A DNA stretch of 64,000 nt from assembly GCA_036426205.1 (NCBI GenBank), contig WSYH01001924.1, positions 37,682 to 101,681 of the forward strand, written 5' to 3'. The number at the start of each line of letters is the position of its first letter. Position 1 is the first letter of the stretch. This stretch comes from Ascaphus truei (Eukaryota > Chordata > Amphibia > Anura > Ascaphidae). A program made the position numbers and the translations under genes. This document shows, piece after piece, positions 27,346 through 39,900 of this stretch. The notes beneath the pieces are model-generated. The model searched no databases. It was not told the DNA's origin and worked only from the letters and a program-made list of their open reading frames with translations.

Positions 27346-27845
27346 AATTGGCGGTGGCTGTGTGTGTGTGGGAGGAAGCATTGAAGGCTCCTGGGCTGTG
27401 TGTGTGTGTGGGCGTCATTACAGGCCTCTGGCTGGCTGTGTGTGTGTTTGTGTGTGTGTTGTGGTGTGTGTGGTGTGTGCGAGCAGTTACAGGCTCCTGG
27501 CTGGCTGTGTGTGGTGTGAGGGAGGAGCATTGAAGGCTCTGGCAGTGTGGGTGTGTGTGTGTGTGTGTGTGTTGTTTGTGTGTGTTTGTGTGGTGGTGTG
27601 TGTGTGTTTGTGTGTGTGTTGTTTGTGTGTGTGTGCATTAAAGGCTCCTACCCGGCTCCTGGCTGGCTGTGTGGGTGTGGGGGAGGAGGCATTTCATGCT
27701 CCTGGGAGTGTGTGGGGTGATGTGTGTGTGTGTGTGTGTGTTTGTGTGTTGTGTGTGTGTGTGATGTGGTGTGTGTGTGTGTGTGTGTGTTGTGTGTGTG
27801 TTGGTGTTTGTGTGTGGTGTGTGTGGTGTGTGTGTGTGTGTCTTC
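27346..27845. repeat. (TG)n microsatellite with embedded AGGCTCCTGGCTGGCTG units, left-arm copy
   Basis: Long TG runs alternate with a ~35-bp block containing GCATTGAAGGCTCCTGGC. This is the mirror of 45165-45640. Long frames rich in Val and Cys on one strand, or Thr and His on the other, are artefacts of the dinucleotide. Confidence 0.9.
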
Positions 27846-28370
27846 CTCACCGTTCTCCTGGCACTGGTCCTACTGTAAGATTGGCCCACCTCCCTGGGGA
27901 TTTAAATCTTATAGCTTGGTTACCCAGGTGCTGGTGTGCAAGGCACATTATGCCTTAATCCGTCTCTCCCTCTCCCATCCCGCCGCTGCATGCCATCCCA
28001 TCGGCGGGGTGACGGAATTATCACGGGTTTCACCTGCTGTACCCAGGCACTCTGTAGCCCAGCTAAGCCAGCAGCAAAGAAGCATGGTCTCAAATGTCCA
28101 GAGACCTGGTGCCCAGCAAATCTAACAGAGATACCTGGGCCCTCTGCAGAGCCTGTATACACTATTTATACACCACACAGTCAGCTCGACTCAGGTCATT
28201 GGTATACTTGCCCGGTAGATACAGAGAAAGTAAGTCTGCTGGCAAAATCATCGGGATCTTGGAAAGTGTCACTTGATATAATAAGTGCCTCATCCTTTCT
28301 ATGCTCCACCATGATCTTCACAAAGGTCAGAGATCCCGTGTCTGCAGCAGGCAACCTCTTCCCGCTCATC
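27846..28370. other. Left-arm non-tandem segment between microsatellites
   Basis: This mirrors about 44685-45160. It contains a moderately long open frame in both arms but no splice-site pair and no recognisable protein. The frames of the two arms diverge through indels. I regard it as non-coding or an unrecognised repeat. Confidence 0.45.
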
Positions 28371-28870
28371 AAAATCTTTCCCCCTCTCTCTCGACGCTTT
28401 CCCCCCTCTCTCTCCTCTCTCCCACTCTCCTCTATCTCTCTCTTCCCCCTCTCTCTCTCTTCCCCCCTCTCTCTCTCCCTCCCCCTCTCTCTTCCACTTT
28501 CTCCGCTCTACTCCCCCTCCTCTCCACCCCCCCCTCTCGTTCCCTCCCTGTCTCTCTCCGCTCTCCTGCACCTCTCCCTGTCTCATCTCACACCCTCCCC
28601 TCCTCTCTCTATCTCTCCACCTCCCCCTCTCTTTCCCTCCCCCTTTCCCCTCTCGTCTCTCCCCCATCTCCTCTCTCTCCCCCTTCCTGTCTCCATCTCC
28701 CCCTTCCTCTTTCTCGCCACCGGGGTCACTCTATCTCCACCTCCCTCTCTCTTTCTCTTTCTGCCCCCCCTCTCTCTTTCTTCCTCTTTCTGCTTTACTC
28801 GCCCCCCTCTCTTTCTCCTCCTCCCCCTCATCCCCTCCCTCCCTATCCCTTCTCCTTCTCCTCCACTCTC
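28371..28870. repeat. Polypyrimidine (CT)n tract, left-arm copy
   Basis: About 500 bp consist almost only of C and T on the plus strand, built from CTCTCTC and CCCCTCT runs. It is the mirror of the polypurine tract at 44215-44680. Leu/Ser/Pro-rich open frames here are artefacts of composition. Confidence 0.92.
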
Positions 28871-29624
28871 CTTAATACCTTTTAACATATCAATCATATA
28901 AGATTGTCTTGTTCATAAGCCTGTATATACAGTGCAGGAGAGGTCGCTCACTTAGTATGTGTCTGGAATCCAGGCTGGGGGCATTCCGTCCCAGTGTCCA
29001 CACACACAGTGATAGTAAAACAGGACAGCACGCCAAAGCCAAAAAGGGGGTGGTGTTTTATTGTTTCAAACATTCGTCTTTCTAAAAGGGTCTGCGGCAT
29101 ATCCAATAGTTTGTCCAATTGCCTGTGTGCTCTGAAACGTGAGCGGTGATAGCAGTGGAAAAATAAATGTTATAATACACAAGCTACTTTTCCATTCTAG
29201 CTTTAAACCTTTCTCAAGACGTTCTGGTAGAACAAAACGTAGATAGCCTCTTAAAACACTGAATTTTTCTCACTGAAAACCTGTGAGGGCCTGACTTGCT
29301 CTTTTAACTGGTTGTATAACGATTCTGGTAGTGTTTTCTCCCAGTAGAACTCAGTTGTCTCACACTTACAGTTCATGTGCGAGTTTACGCGGCGATTTAC
29401 ATTGAATTTTATAGGCACATCCCGCCCTGAAGAGCTTACATTCTAATATTGTGGTGCTGAGGCACAGGGCCATCGCTGTGTGTTTGTTAAACGGTTCACA
29501 TTTTTTGTAGTGGTTTAATGTGCAAGTATAGCTCACGGTTACTGGCGTTCGTAGATAATGTTATCGCTCCTGGTTACAAGAGAAGGCAGCGTCTCATAAC
29601 CAACGCACGTTTCTTTTCTTTCAG
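28871..29624. other. Left-arm unique segment upstream of exon B
   Basis: This mirrors about 43471-44214. It carries retroposon-like tails of frog type, including a TGTTTCAAACATTCG block near 29060 and TTACATTCTAATATTG near 29440. It belongs to the intron between exons A and B. Confidence 0.5.
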
Positions 29625-29691
29625 AGCAAACGAGTATGAAAGTGCATTAGAGCAAGGACCCACTGATAACGGATTCACCGTACAAAGCTAA
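29625..29691 (+). pseudogene. SCAPER: SCAPER exon B, broken left-arm copy
   Basis: This is the mirror of the intact exon at 43405-43470. The acceptor TTTCTTTTCTTTCAG and donor GTAAGT are both kept, but the exon is 67 nt instead of 66 because of several small indels. The frame opens like the intact copy (EYESALE) and then shifts, ending in TAA at the exon end. Loss of frame with perfect splice sites points to sequencing error or very recent loss. Confidence 0.85.
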
Positions 29692-31479
29692 GTAAGTCAT
29701 CTCTCGCCTGATTTCACAGTTACATGTAGAGCACACGGGATTACTGGTATGAAGACTGGGCTATATTGACATTAACATCGATTTTTTTTTTCATTTTGGG
29801 TGTCAACGAAACCAGAATCCTTGTTGTCATAACTTCACTACCCAGAACCTAAGTGTGCAGCTTAAAGCCGCAATCCTTCTTTCCTATTTTTATGGTTACA
29901 GGATTGAGGTTTCCAGAGGTGAACTGGGTTCATTTCGACTCCGGGGAACCCCCTGCTTCCCGAGATACTTTCCTCTCGCAGGGGGTGCTGTCTAGCTGAG
30001 CTGTGTGGGCTTGGAAATGGCAGATTTAAAAGCTTCCGCATCAGACTGGCCAATAGGAAGCCGTGATATCATCTCTTGGTCTTCCTATTGGTCGCGCTGT
30101 GACCGGTACATTTAAACCTGCAAGCTGTCACCGGAGAGCAGGGAGCTGAATTCAACGCAGAAGTTTAGCTCCGGAAACCCCCTGCTTCCGTCTATTTGTT
30201 TGCTGCTTTTATATCGGCGTATGACATGTGACAATGACACAGATGTGAGGACCTGTTGGTGACACGCATGGTGTTTCTTTCTGTAATATCCAAAAGAAAA
30301 TGTGCCCCAAACTTTCCGCTCTTGCCAATGGCTCAGAACCCGACATTCACGTCACAGAACATCTGTACTTGGCAGTGGAAAGTTGGATTTTAAAGGTCAT
30401 TCTGTGATCTCAGACAGATGCCTGGAGATTCTTAAATGACTTTGTCACTCCGCCAGGTCTGGCAAGGAAATTCCAGCGAGCCGCTGCTCTTGACACTGGC
30501 CGTGCGAGTCACACAAATTGTTATTTTACCCGGTTTTTTAAACGGTAAAACTTTTCCAGTTCCGTCGAAACAATGTCGGCTATAATTAGACCTGTAAAAT
30601 ACAGTATTCACGCGCTTTTCACTTTTTGGTATAGAGAAATAGTGATAATTCAAGGCTCATATCACAATTGCAATCTCCTGTATAGTCGGGAGAGTTGTCT
30701 GTCTGATCCGCTCTGTGTTGGCACCTTTTAAGATACCGTAACCACATTGCGCATGATAGTTCCGAGATCGAGGAGCAGGTTTGGTGTCGATTTTTGGATA
30801 CAATTGGTATCGACTTCTATTGTTAAATCTATGAGTTTATTACACGTTCTCTAAGATGTTAGCTGCGGTGTTTGTACCTGGCCAGGCTATGTATCTGGTG
30901 ACATTATAATGCACATAGCCTGGTGGCAGATAAGGAGAGTCAGGAATTAGCTTGAAGTTTACGCACAAGAGGAGTGGAGGAAGTCAGTTGGCCGCGTGAG
31001 GAGAAAGTAAACCGATGGGGGAGGGGAGAGAGGCGGAGAGAATTGGGGACATTTTAAGGTATTAAAGGAAAGTGATGGGAGAGATATGAAAGGGGGGGGG
31101 GTGGAGGAGAGGTAGGGCGTGAGTGAGGAAAGGGTCGTGCGGGGAGGGGTGAGGTTGGTTTCTTGAATTCCAGAGCAAAGCCAGGTACTTTCAGTTGGTA
31201 TTAATACCCTGGTAGCTGCTTCCCAGCGCTGGAGAACATTGAGGAGTCCGATTCATTTGAATGCACTGATATCTACCCAGCCCTGGGAAGCCATTCACAG
31301 CACATTGAATAGGGGCCTGAGCTTGAAATCTTTTGATTCAACATACAGAGATGGTTTTGGGCAAATTCTCCCTATACTGTACAAAAGGTGTTTTAGGGTT
31401 ACATCTGGCTCGGCCAGTTAAGCAGAGAGGATCTCCGCCCGGAAGGAATCCTTTAGGAAATAATCTCTCTGTGCGAGAG
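29692..31479. other. Left-arm unique segment downstream of exon B
   Basis: This mirrors 41640-43404. It contains a degraded fold-back MITE (about 29911-30200), a short hairpin CAGGCTATGT/ACATAGCCTG near 30882-30922, and purine-rich DNA at 31010-31150. The next SCAPER exon is not present. Confidence 0.55.
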
Positions 31480-34400
31480 GAGACGTGTACACTCCACACA
31501 CCCAAGCCGAGGAGCAGAGATGCCTGAGCGAGAGGAGACGGTGTACCACACACACACAGGCCGAGGAACAGAGAACCTGTGCGAGAGGAGACGGTGTACA
31601 CACACACACGGGGCCGAGGAGCAGAGAGCCTGTGCGAGAGGAGGACGGTTGTACACACACACACACGGCCGCTGAGACGAGACGCCTGTCGAGAGGAAAC
31701 GGTTACACACACACACACACGGGCCGAGAGAGGCAGAGAAGCTGTGCAGAGGAAGACAGTGTACACACACCACAACACCGGCCGCGAACAGAGTCTGCGA
31801 GAGGAGACGGTGTACACACACACACAACTGCGCGGAAACGATAAGTCCTGTGCGAGAGGAGACGGATGAACACAACACGCACATCGAGCCTGCGCTGTCA
31901 TTTAAACGAGATAGCTGTGCGTAGAGGAGCACGTAGCATCACGACACACCACCGATCGGGAGCGAGAAGCCTGTGACAGAGGCACGATGTACGTACACAC
32001 ACAAGCCGCGTTTGTTGCGCGCAGGCGGATAGCAGTATGACGCCTGTGCGAGAGGAGACGTGTACACACACACGGCCGCGGAGCTAGACGACCCTGTTGC
32101 GAGAAGGGATGACAGTCTGTATTACATCACAGGCTGCGGCAGGGGCGCAGAGAAGCCTGTTGTCGAGAGGATACGTTGACACACACACACCCCAGACAGG
32201 CGCGAGCAGAGAGCGTCTGTGGCGAAGATGAGGAACGGTGTACCCACACACACCAGGCCCAGAGCAGGACGCTGTGTGTCGAGAAGGAGCTTGTGTTAAC
32301 ACACACACGGGCCAGCGGAGTCGGAACGACGCACGTGGCTGTGAGGAGAGCATGGTGTACACACCACCCGGTGCGGCGAACAGGGCATGTCGAACGCGTC
32401 CAACAAAGGAGGACAAACGCTGTGCGTGAAGAGGAGACGTGTGACAACACAACAGGACTGCCGGAAGAAGCAGAGAAGCCTGTGCGAGAGGAGACGGTGT
32501 AGCACACAACACATGTGGCGGAGCAGATAAAGCCGTGCGAGAGGAGACGGTGTACAACACAGCACCACACACACACCCAGGCCGCAGAGCGAGACGTCTG
32601 TCGGCGAGAGGAGAGACGGTGACACACACCACCTGCACGAAGGACAGAGAAGCATGTGTCGAGAGGAGAGAACGTGATACACACAAACGGCCTCACCCCC
32701 CTACTGCGGAGCAGTAGAGAAGCCTGTGCGGAAGGAGACGGTGTGTGTACAACATCACACGGCTCGCGAGCAGAGGAGCCTGTGCGAGATGAGGACGGTG
32801 TGACACACGACACGCGCCGTCGAGTCAATAAGCCTGTGATGAGATGGACGTTGTCGTCACACACACACACACCGGGCGGCAGCGGAGCATGAGACGCCTG
32901 GGTAGTAGGATACATGGACCAACATCAGCCCGGCGGGTTAGCAAGCGACGCCTGTGCGAGAGACTGGTGTACACACACAGGCCTGCGGATACCAACAAGA
33001 ACTGTGCGAGTAGGAGGTACGGGTTACACACACACAGAGGCTGCGGAAGCACGCGAAGGCCTCATCGCGAGAATAGGATCGTGTGTACAACACACACACA
33101 CGGCGCAGAGTCAGAGAGATCCTTGGCGAAAGCATAGGTGTACACACAACAACACGGTAGTCGGACCAAGCGAGAGAAGCCTGTGTGAGAGGAGACGGAT
33201 GTACACACTTCATAGTGTCCGCGGAATGCATAGAGTCCCCTTCTCTCTTTGCAGCTCTTTTATAGTCTCCTCTCACACCACAGGCGCGCAACTTCTGCCT
33301 GTCGATAGGAGAGGTCTTTGTACACACACACACAGTCGCGAGCAGAGTAATGCCTGTGCATATAGTGAGAGTGTACACACCACACAGCCCGATCCGAGGA
33401 GCTACGAGAGAGCCGTGCGATAAGGAGGAGGGACGTGTCACACAACACACAGCGGACGCGGAAGCAGAGAAAATCCTGTGACGAGCGGAGTCGGTACAAC
33501 ACAAACAACATCGGCGGGGAAGGCAGAGAAGCCTTGTGCGAGAGGAGACGGTGTAACCCACACACATCACTGCAGCGGAGCGAGAAGAGCCTGTGCGTAG
33601 ATGACGACGGTGTACCCACACACACAGGTCGGAGCAGAGAAGACCTAGTGCTGAGGGAGAGGTGTATCGCACACACACACCCACGGCCGTGCGCAGGAGA
33701 CGCCTTGTGCGATAGGAGACAGTGTACACCACACACACACGGCCGCTGCACAGGAGAAGCCTTGGCGAGAGGGACGGTCTGTTACACCACAAGGCCGGTA
33801 GCAAGAGACGCCCTGTGCGAGAGGAGAGCGAGAGTATACACACACCACACACACAGGCCGCTGAAGCAGGAGAGCCGTTTGCAGAGAGACTGTGTACACA
33901 CAACACACACAGGCGCGGAGAGCAGAAGCCTGTGCAGAGAGACTGTGTACCAACACACACACAGGCCGCGGAGCAGAGAAGCCTGTGCGAGAGGAGACTG
34001 TGTACCACACACACACACGGCCGCGGAGCAGTATAAGCCTGCGAGAGGAGAAACGGTGTACACCACACAGCAGACCCGCGGAGCAGAGAAGCCTGTGGCT
34101 AGAGAGTACTGTGTACACAACACCACAAGGCCGGAAGCAGAGAAGCCTGTGTCGAGAGGAGACGGTGTACACACACACAGGCCGGGAGCAGAGAAGCCTG
34201 TGCGATAGGAGACAGTGACCACACCACCAGGCCGCGAGCAGAGAAGCCTGTGCGAGAGGAGACGGTGTACACACACACAGGTCGCGGAGCAGAGAAGTCC
34301 TGTTGCAGAGGAGACTGTGTACACACACAACACCACAGGGCCGCGAGCAGAGAGCCTGTGCGGAGGAGACGGTTGTACAACACCACACACACGGCCTCGA

Positions 34401-36035
34401 GCAGAGACGCCTGTGCGATAGAGGACAGACAGTGTACACACACACAACACACAGGCTGTTGAGACGAGAAACTGTGCGAGAGGAGACGGAGTACACACAC
34501 ACACACGGCCGCTGAGACGAGAAGCCTGTGCGAGAGGAGACTGTGTACACACACACACACAGGCCGCGGAGCAGAGAAGCCTGTGCGAGAGGAGACTGTG
34601 TACACACACACACAGGCCGGGAGCAGAGACAGCTGGCGAGAGAGATGTGTACACACACACACACAGGCCCGGAGCAGAGACGCCTGTGGCGAGAGGAGAC
34701 GGTTTACCACACACACAGGCGCGGAGCAGAGAAGCCTGTTCGAGAGGAGACGGAGTACACACACCACACAGGCCCGCGGAGCAGATAGCCTGTGCGACAG
34801 GAGACGGTGTACACACACACAGCGCGGAGCAGAGAAGCCTGTGCGAGATGAGAACGGTGTACACACACACACCACACGGCCGCTGAGCAGAGACGCCTGT
34901 GCGCTATAGGAGACAGTGTACCACACAACAACACCAGGCCGCTGAGACGAGAAGCCTGTGAGGGACGGTGTACACACAAGCCGGGAGCAGCGAAGCCTGT
35001 GCGAGAGGAGACGGTGTACACACACACACGGCCGCTGAGACGAACCTTGTGCGAGAGGAGACGGTGTACACCTCACACGGTCGCTGGCGCGAGAGAGACG
35101 CCGTGCGAGAGGAACGGATACATTGCACACACACACACAGGCACGCGGAGCAGAGACGCCGCCTGCGAGGAGAGACGGAGTACACACACACCACACTAGC
35201 GCTGAGACGAGAACGCCTGTGCGAGAGACTGTACGAGTAGGCAGAAGCACACGAACACACACACACACGGCCGCTGAAGCAGAGGACGCCTGTGCGATAG
35301 GAGACAGTGTAACACACACACACACACAGGCCGCGGAGCAGAGTATCCTTGCTAGAAGAGACGTTGTACACACACCACACGGGCGGAGCATAGAAGCCTG
35401 TGCGAGAGAGTAATGTACACACCACACGGGCCCGGAGCAGAGACGCCTGTGCGAGAGGTGGACGGTTTGTACACACACACACACAGCCCGCGGAGCAGAG
35501 AACAGCCTGTGCGAGGATGGAGAAGTGTGTACACACACACACAGGCCGAGGACGAGAAGCCTGTGCGAGAGGAGACGGTGTACACACACGCACAGGCCGC
35601 GGAGCAGAGACGTCTGTGCGAGAGGAGACGGTGTACACACACACACAGGCCGCGGAGCAGAGAAGCCTGTGCGAGAGGAGACGGTGTACACACACACACA
35701 CGGGCCGCGGAGCAGAGACGCTTGTGCGAGAGGTGACGGTGTACACACACACACACAGGCCGCGGAGCAGAGAAGCTGTGCGAGAAGAGACGGTGTACAC
35801 ACCACACGGGCCGTGGGGAGCAAGAAGCCGTGCTAGAGGAGGACTGTACCACACACAGGGCACACGGCCGCGGAGCAGAGAGCCTGTGCGAGAGGAGACG
35901 GTGTAACACACACACACACAGGCCGCGGAGCAGAGACGCCCTGCGAGAGGAGAGCGTGTGTACACACACACGGCTGCAGAGCAGAGGACTCTGTGCGAGA
36001 GGAGACGGTGTAACAACACACCAACGGGCCACGGA
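31480..36035. repeat. ~52-bp CA-bearing minisatellite, left-arm copy
   Basis: The unit is about 51-53 bp: GAGAGGAGACGGTGTACACA, then (CA)n, then GGCCGCGGAGCAGAGAAGCC and TGTGC, about 88 copies. The CA run length varies between units. Between about 31850 and 33450 the array is very degraded, elsewhere more regular. It mirrors 36960-41640. All long open frames in it (CVCVYTVSSRTGFSAPRP in the other orientation) are repeat translations. Confidence 0.92.
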
Positions 36036-36151
36036 CAGAGAGTGGCAGGACTGGACGGATTCTCTCGTTAGACACAATGCTTTTGTCAGCTTGGCGTATC
36101 TCTTGCATTAGGTGGGATAAAAGGCAGATTGGGCCCAGAATGTAGTATTTA
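36036..36151. other. Innermost left-arm flank of the central Tc1 element
   Basis: About 115 bp of unique sequence, including GGATTCTCTCGTTAGACAC and GGGCCCAGAATGTAGTAT, appear in reverse complement at 36846-36960. A normal transposon insertion has two unrelated flanks. Here both flanks are the same sequence mirrored. Confidence 0.85.
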
Positions 36152-36845
36152 CAGTTAGGTCCGGAACTAATTGGACACTGACATAATTGTCTGTACGTCC
36201 ACCAAAATGTGACAGAAGACAGAAGTAGCCGGGTGAATTCTGAAGTGTATAGGGATATATTGTCTGTTCAGATTCAGCCAAATTCAGCGAAGTTGATTTG
36301 ACAGCGCTTCACTTTACAGATGGACAATGACCCAAAACATACTGCGAAAGCAACCCAGGAGTTTTTTAAGGCAAAGAAGTGGAATATTCTGCAATGGCCG
36401 AGTCAATCACCTGATCTCAACCCGATCGAGCATGCAAGACAAAACTTAAGGCAGAAAGACCCACGAACAAACAACAACTGAAGACAGCTGCAGTAAAGGT
36501 ATGGCAAAGCATCACAAAGGAGGAAACCCAGCGTTTGGTGATGTCCATGCGTTCCAGACTTCAAGCAGTCATTGCCTGCAAAGGATTCTTGACAAAGTAT
36601 TAAAAATGAACATTTTATTTATGATTGTGTTAATTTGTCCAATTACATTTGAGCCCCTGAAATAAGGGGGACTGTGTAGGAAAATGGTTGCAATTCCTAA
36701 ACGTTTCATACAATATTTTTGTTCAACCCTTTGAATTAATGCTGAAAGTCTGCACTTCTATTGCATCTCGGTTGTTTCATTTCAAATCCATTGTGGTGGC
36801 GTACAGACAATTATGTCAGTGTCCAATTATTTCCGGACCTAACTG
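36152..36845 (+). mobile_element. Tc1-like element, internally deleted, at the palindrome centre
   Basis: The element is 694 bp, starts CAGTTAGGTCCGG and ends CCGGACCTAACTG, with TA on both sides (36150-36151 and 36846-36847), as in the Tc1/mariner superfamily. The terminal inverted repeats are about 57 bp and nearly identical (one substitution and two small differences). Complete Tc1-type elements are usually about 1.6 kb with a ~340-residue transposase. Here only the C-terminal half of the gene remains, so it is not autonomous. Because its flanks are mirror images, the TIR-spacer-TIR unit is exactly the centre of the giant palindrome. The stretch from 36330 to 36806 recurs unchanged at 1-477. 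Confidence 0.9.
36320..36603 (+). pseudogene. Tc1 transposase C-terminal remnant, frameshifted
   Basis: From 36320 the frame reads [16 protein letters not shown], then [13 protein letters not shown], the conserved region of DD34E transposases holding the second Asp and the final Glu. A stop (36479-36481) follows 53 codons. In the overlapping frame starting at 36478 the sequence continues [12 protein letters not shown] to a natural-looking C-terminus (CKGFLTKY) and stop at 36601-36603. One frameshift and a diverged linker therefore separate catalytic core and tail. The N-terminal DNA-binding helix-turn-helix domains and the first catalytic Asp are absent. It is a dead copy. Confidence 0.85.
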
Positions 36846-36960
36846 TAAATACTACATTCTGGGCCCAATCTGCTTTATCCCACTAAACTGCAGAGATACG
36901 CCAGAGCTGACAAAAAGCATTGTGTCTAACGAGAGAATCCGTCCCAGTCCTGCCACTTCT
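36846..36960. other. Innermost right-arm flank of the central Tc1 element
   Basis: This is the reverse complement of 36036-36151 with a few single-base indel differences. The right-arm version reads more cleanly (for example AAAAAGC against AAAAGC). After it the CA-bearing minisatellite begins in opposite orientation. Confidence 0.85.
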
Positions 36961-39900
36961 CTGGTCCGTGGCCCGTGTGTGTGTGTGTACACCGTCTCCT
37001 CTCGCACAGACGTCTCTGCTCTGCAGCCGTGGTTTCGTGTGTAAAAAGTATCCTCCAGCTCACGGGCGCTCTGCTCCGCGGGCCTGTGTGTGTGTGTGTA
37101 CCACCGTCTCCTCTCGCACAGGCGTTCATCTGCTCCGCGGCCCGGTGTTGTGTGGTACACCCGTCCTCCTCTCGCACAGGCTTCTCTGCTCCGCGGCCCG
37201 TGTGTGTGTACAACCGTCTCTTCTCGCACAGTTCTCTGTCCGCGCCGGTGTGTGTGTTGTGGTGTACACCGTCACCTCTCGACAAGCGTCTCTGCTCCGC
37301 GGCCCTGTGTGTTGGTGTACACCGTCATCTTCTCGCACAGGCTTCTCTGCTCCGCGGCCTGTGTGTGTGTGTAACACCGTCTCCTCTCGCCACAGACGTC
37401 TGCTCCGCGGCCTGTGCGTTGTGTGTACAACCGCTCCCTCTGCAACAGGCTCTCTTCTCCTTCGGCCGTGTGTGTGTGTACACACCTTCTCATCTCGCAC
37501 AGGCCTTCTGCTCCGCGGGCTGTGTGTGGTGTGTGTACACCGTCACCTTCGCACAGGCGTCTCTGCTCCGGCTCCCGGCGTGTTGTGTGTGTACATGTCT
37601 CCTATCGCACAGGCTTCTCTGCTCCGCGGCCCCGTGTGTGTGTGTGTACACCGTCTCTTTCGCACAGGCTTCTCTGCTCCGCGGCCTGTGTGGGTGTGTG
37701 TACACTGTCTCCTATCGCACAGGGTCTTGCCTCAGGGCCCGTGTGTGTGTGTTTGTACTCCGTCTCCTCTCGCACAGGCTTCTCGTCTCAGCGGCCTGTG
37801 TGTGTGTGTGTGTACACTGTCTCCTATCGCACAGGCGTCTCTGCTCAGCGGCCGTGTGTGTGTGTGTGTACTCCGTCTCCTCTCGCACAGGCGTCTCTGC
37901 TCCGCGGCCTGTGTGTGTGTGTGTACACCGTCTCCTCTCGCACAGGCTTCTCGTCTCAGCGGCCGTGTGTGTGTGTACACCGTCTCCTCTCGCACAGGCT
38001 TCGCTGCTCCGCGGCTGTGTGTGTACACCGTCTCCTCTCACACAGGCTTCTCGTCTCAGCGGCCTCTGTGTGTGTGTGTGTGTACATGTCTCCAGTCGCA
38101 CAGGTCTCTGCTCCACGCGGCCGTGTTGGTGGGTGTACACCGTCATCATCTCGCACAGGCTTCTCTGCTCCGGGCCTGGTGTGTGTGTACACGTGCTCCT
38201 TGCCACCAGGTTCTTGCTCGCGGCCTGTGTGTGTGTGTGTATCCGTCTCCTCTCGACACAGGCTTCTCTGCTCCGCGGCCTGTGTGTGTGTGTGACAACC
38301 GTCTTCCTCTCGCACAGGCGTCTCTGCTCCGGCCTGTGTGTGCTAGTGTGTACACAGTCTCCTCTCCAAGTTCTGCTCCGCGGCTGTGTGTGTGTGTACA
38401 CAGTCTCCTCTCGCACAGGCTTCTTGCTCCGCGGCCTGTGTGTGTGTGTACCAGTCTCCTCTCGCAAGGCTTTGTCTCAGCGCCGTGTGTGTGTGTGTAC
38501 TCCGTCTCCTCTCGCACAGCTTCTCGTTCAGCGCCTGTGTGTGTGTTGTGTGTACACTGCTCCTTTCGACAGGCGTCTCTGTCTCAGCGCTGTGTGTTGT
38601 GTGTACACAGTCTCCTCTGCACAGCTTCTCTGCCGCGCTGTGTGTGGTGTGTGTACACAGTCTACTCTCGACGGCTTCTCTGCTCCGCCCTGTGTGTGTG
38701 TACACAGGGCAGAAGAGGCTCGGCGAGGGAGGGAGGGATGGAGTGTGAGAAGGGAGGGAAGGAGGAGCGGGAGGGAGGCGCGATGAGAAAGAGGGAGAGG
38801 CGGAGGCGCGCGGGGGGGGGAGGAGAGCGAAGGGTTGGAGGGGGAAGGGGGAGGAAGGAGGGAGGGAGAGGAGAGAAGGAAGGGGGGGAGAGGAGCGCGA
38901 GGAGAGATGAAGAGAAAGAAGGGGGAGGGTAGAGAGGGGAGAGGGGGAGAGGGGGAGCAGAGGGGGTGATGGGAGGTAAGAAAGGACGGGAGACGAGAGA
39001 GACGGGGAGGGGGGGGGGAGGAGAGTGGGGGATGCTTTCTCTTCTTCTTCGGGTCTCTTTTGTTTCTTCCTCGCACAGGCTTACATGCTCCGCGGGCGTG
39101 TGTGTGTGTACACTGCTCTCGACTCGCACAGGCTTCTGCTGTGATCTCCGCGACGCTGTGTGTGTGTACACCGTTCTCCTCTACACAGGCTTCTCTGCTT
39201 CGCGGCCTGTGTGTGTGTGTGTACACAGTCTCATCGCACAGGCTTCTCTGCTCAGCGTGCCTGTGTGTGTGTACAACGTCTCTCTGCACAGGTATCTGGC
39301 TGGCCGTGCTGTGTGGTGTGTGTACACAGTCTCCTCTCGCACAGGCTTCTGCTCCGCGGCCTGTGTGTGTGTGTGTACACAGTCTCCTCTCGCACAGGTC
39401 TTCTCTGCTCCGCGGCTGTGTGTGTGTGTACACAGTATCTCCGCACGGTCTCTGCTCAGCGGCCGTGTGTGGGTGTGTTGTGTGTACTCCGTCTCCTCTC
39501 GCACCGGGTTCTCTGCTTTACGCGGGGCCTTGTGTGTGTGTACACCGTCTCCTCTAGCACAGGCTTCTCGTTCAGCGGCCGGGGGTGGTGTACAACGTCT
39601 CTTCGCACAGGCGTCTCTGCTCAGCGGCGTGTGTGTGTGTGTGTACACCGTCTCTTCCTCCGCACAAGGCTTCTCTGCTCCGCGGCCTTGGTGTGTGTGT
39701 GTAAACCGTTCCCTCTCGCACAGCCTCTGCCCTCCGCGGCAGGTGTGTGGTACACCGTCTCTCTGCACAGGCTTCTCTGCTCCGCGGCCTGTGGGGTGTG
39801 TTACACCGTCTCCTCTCGCACAGGCTTCTCTGCTCCGCGGCCTGTGTGTTGTGGTACACCGTCTCCTATCAAGGATCTCTTCTGCCTAGCGGCTGTGTGG

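Noticed and set aside
28299..28901. Leu/Ser/Pro-rich and Arg/Glu/Gly-rich open frames (also at 44194-44937)
   Set aside because: They result from the pure pyrimidine/purine composition, which excludes stop codons on one strand.
36152..36845. Functional Tc1 transposon
   Set aside because: The N-terminal DNA-binding region and first catalytic Asp are absent, and the remaining frame is interrupted and shifted.
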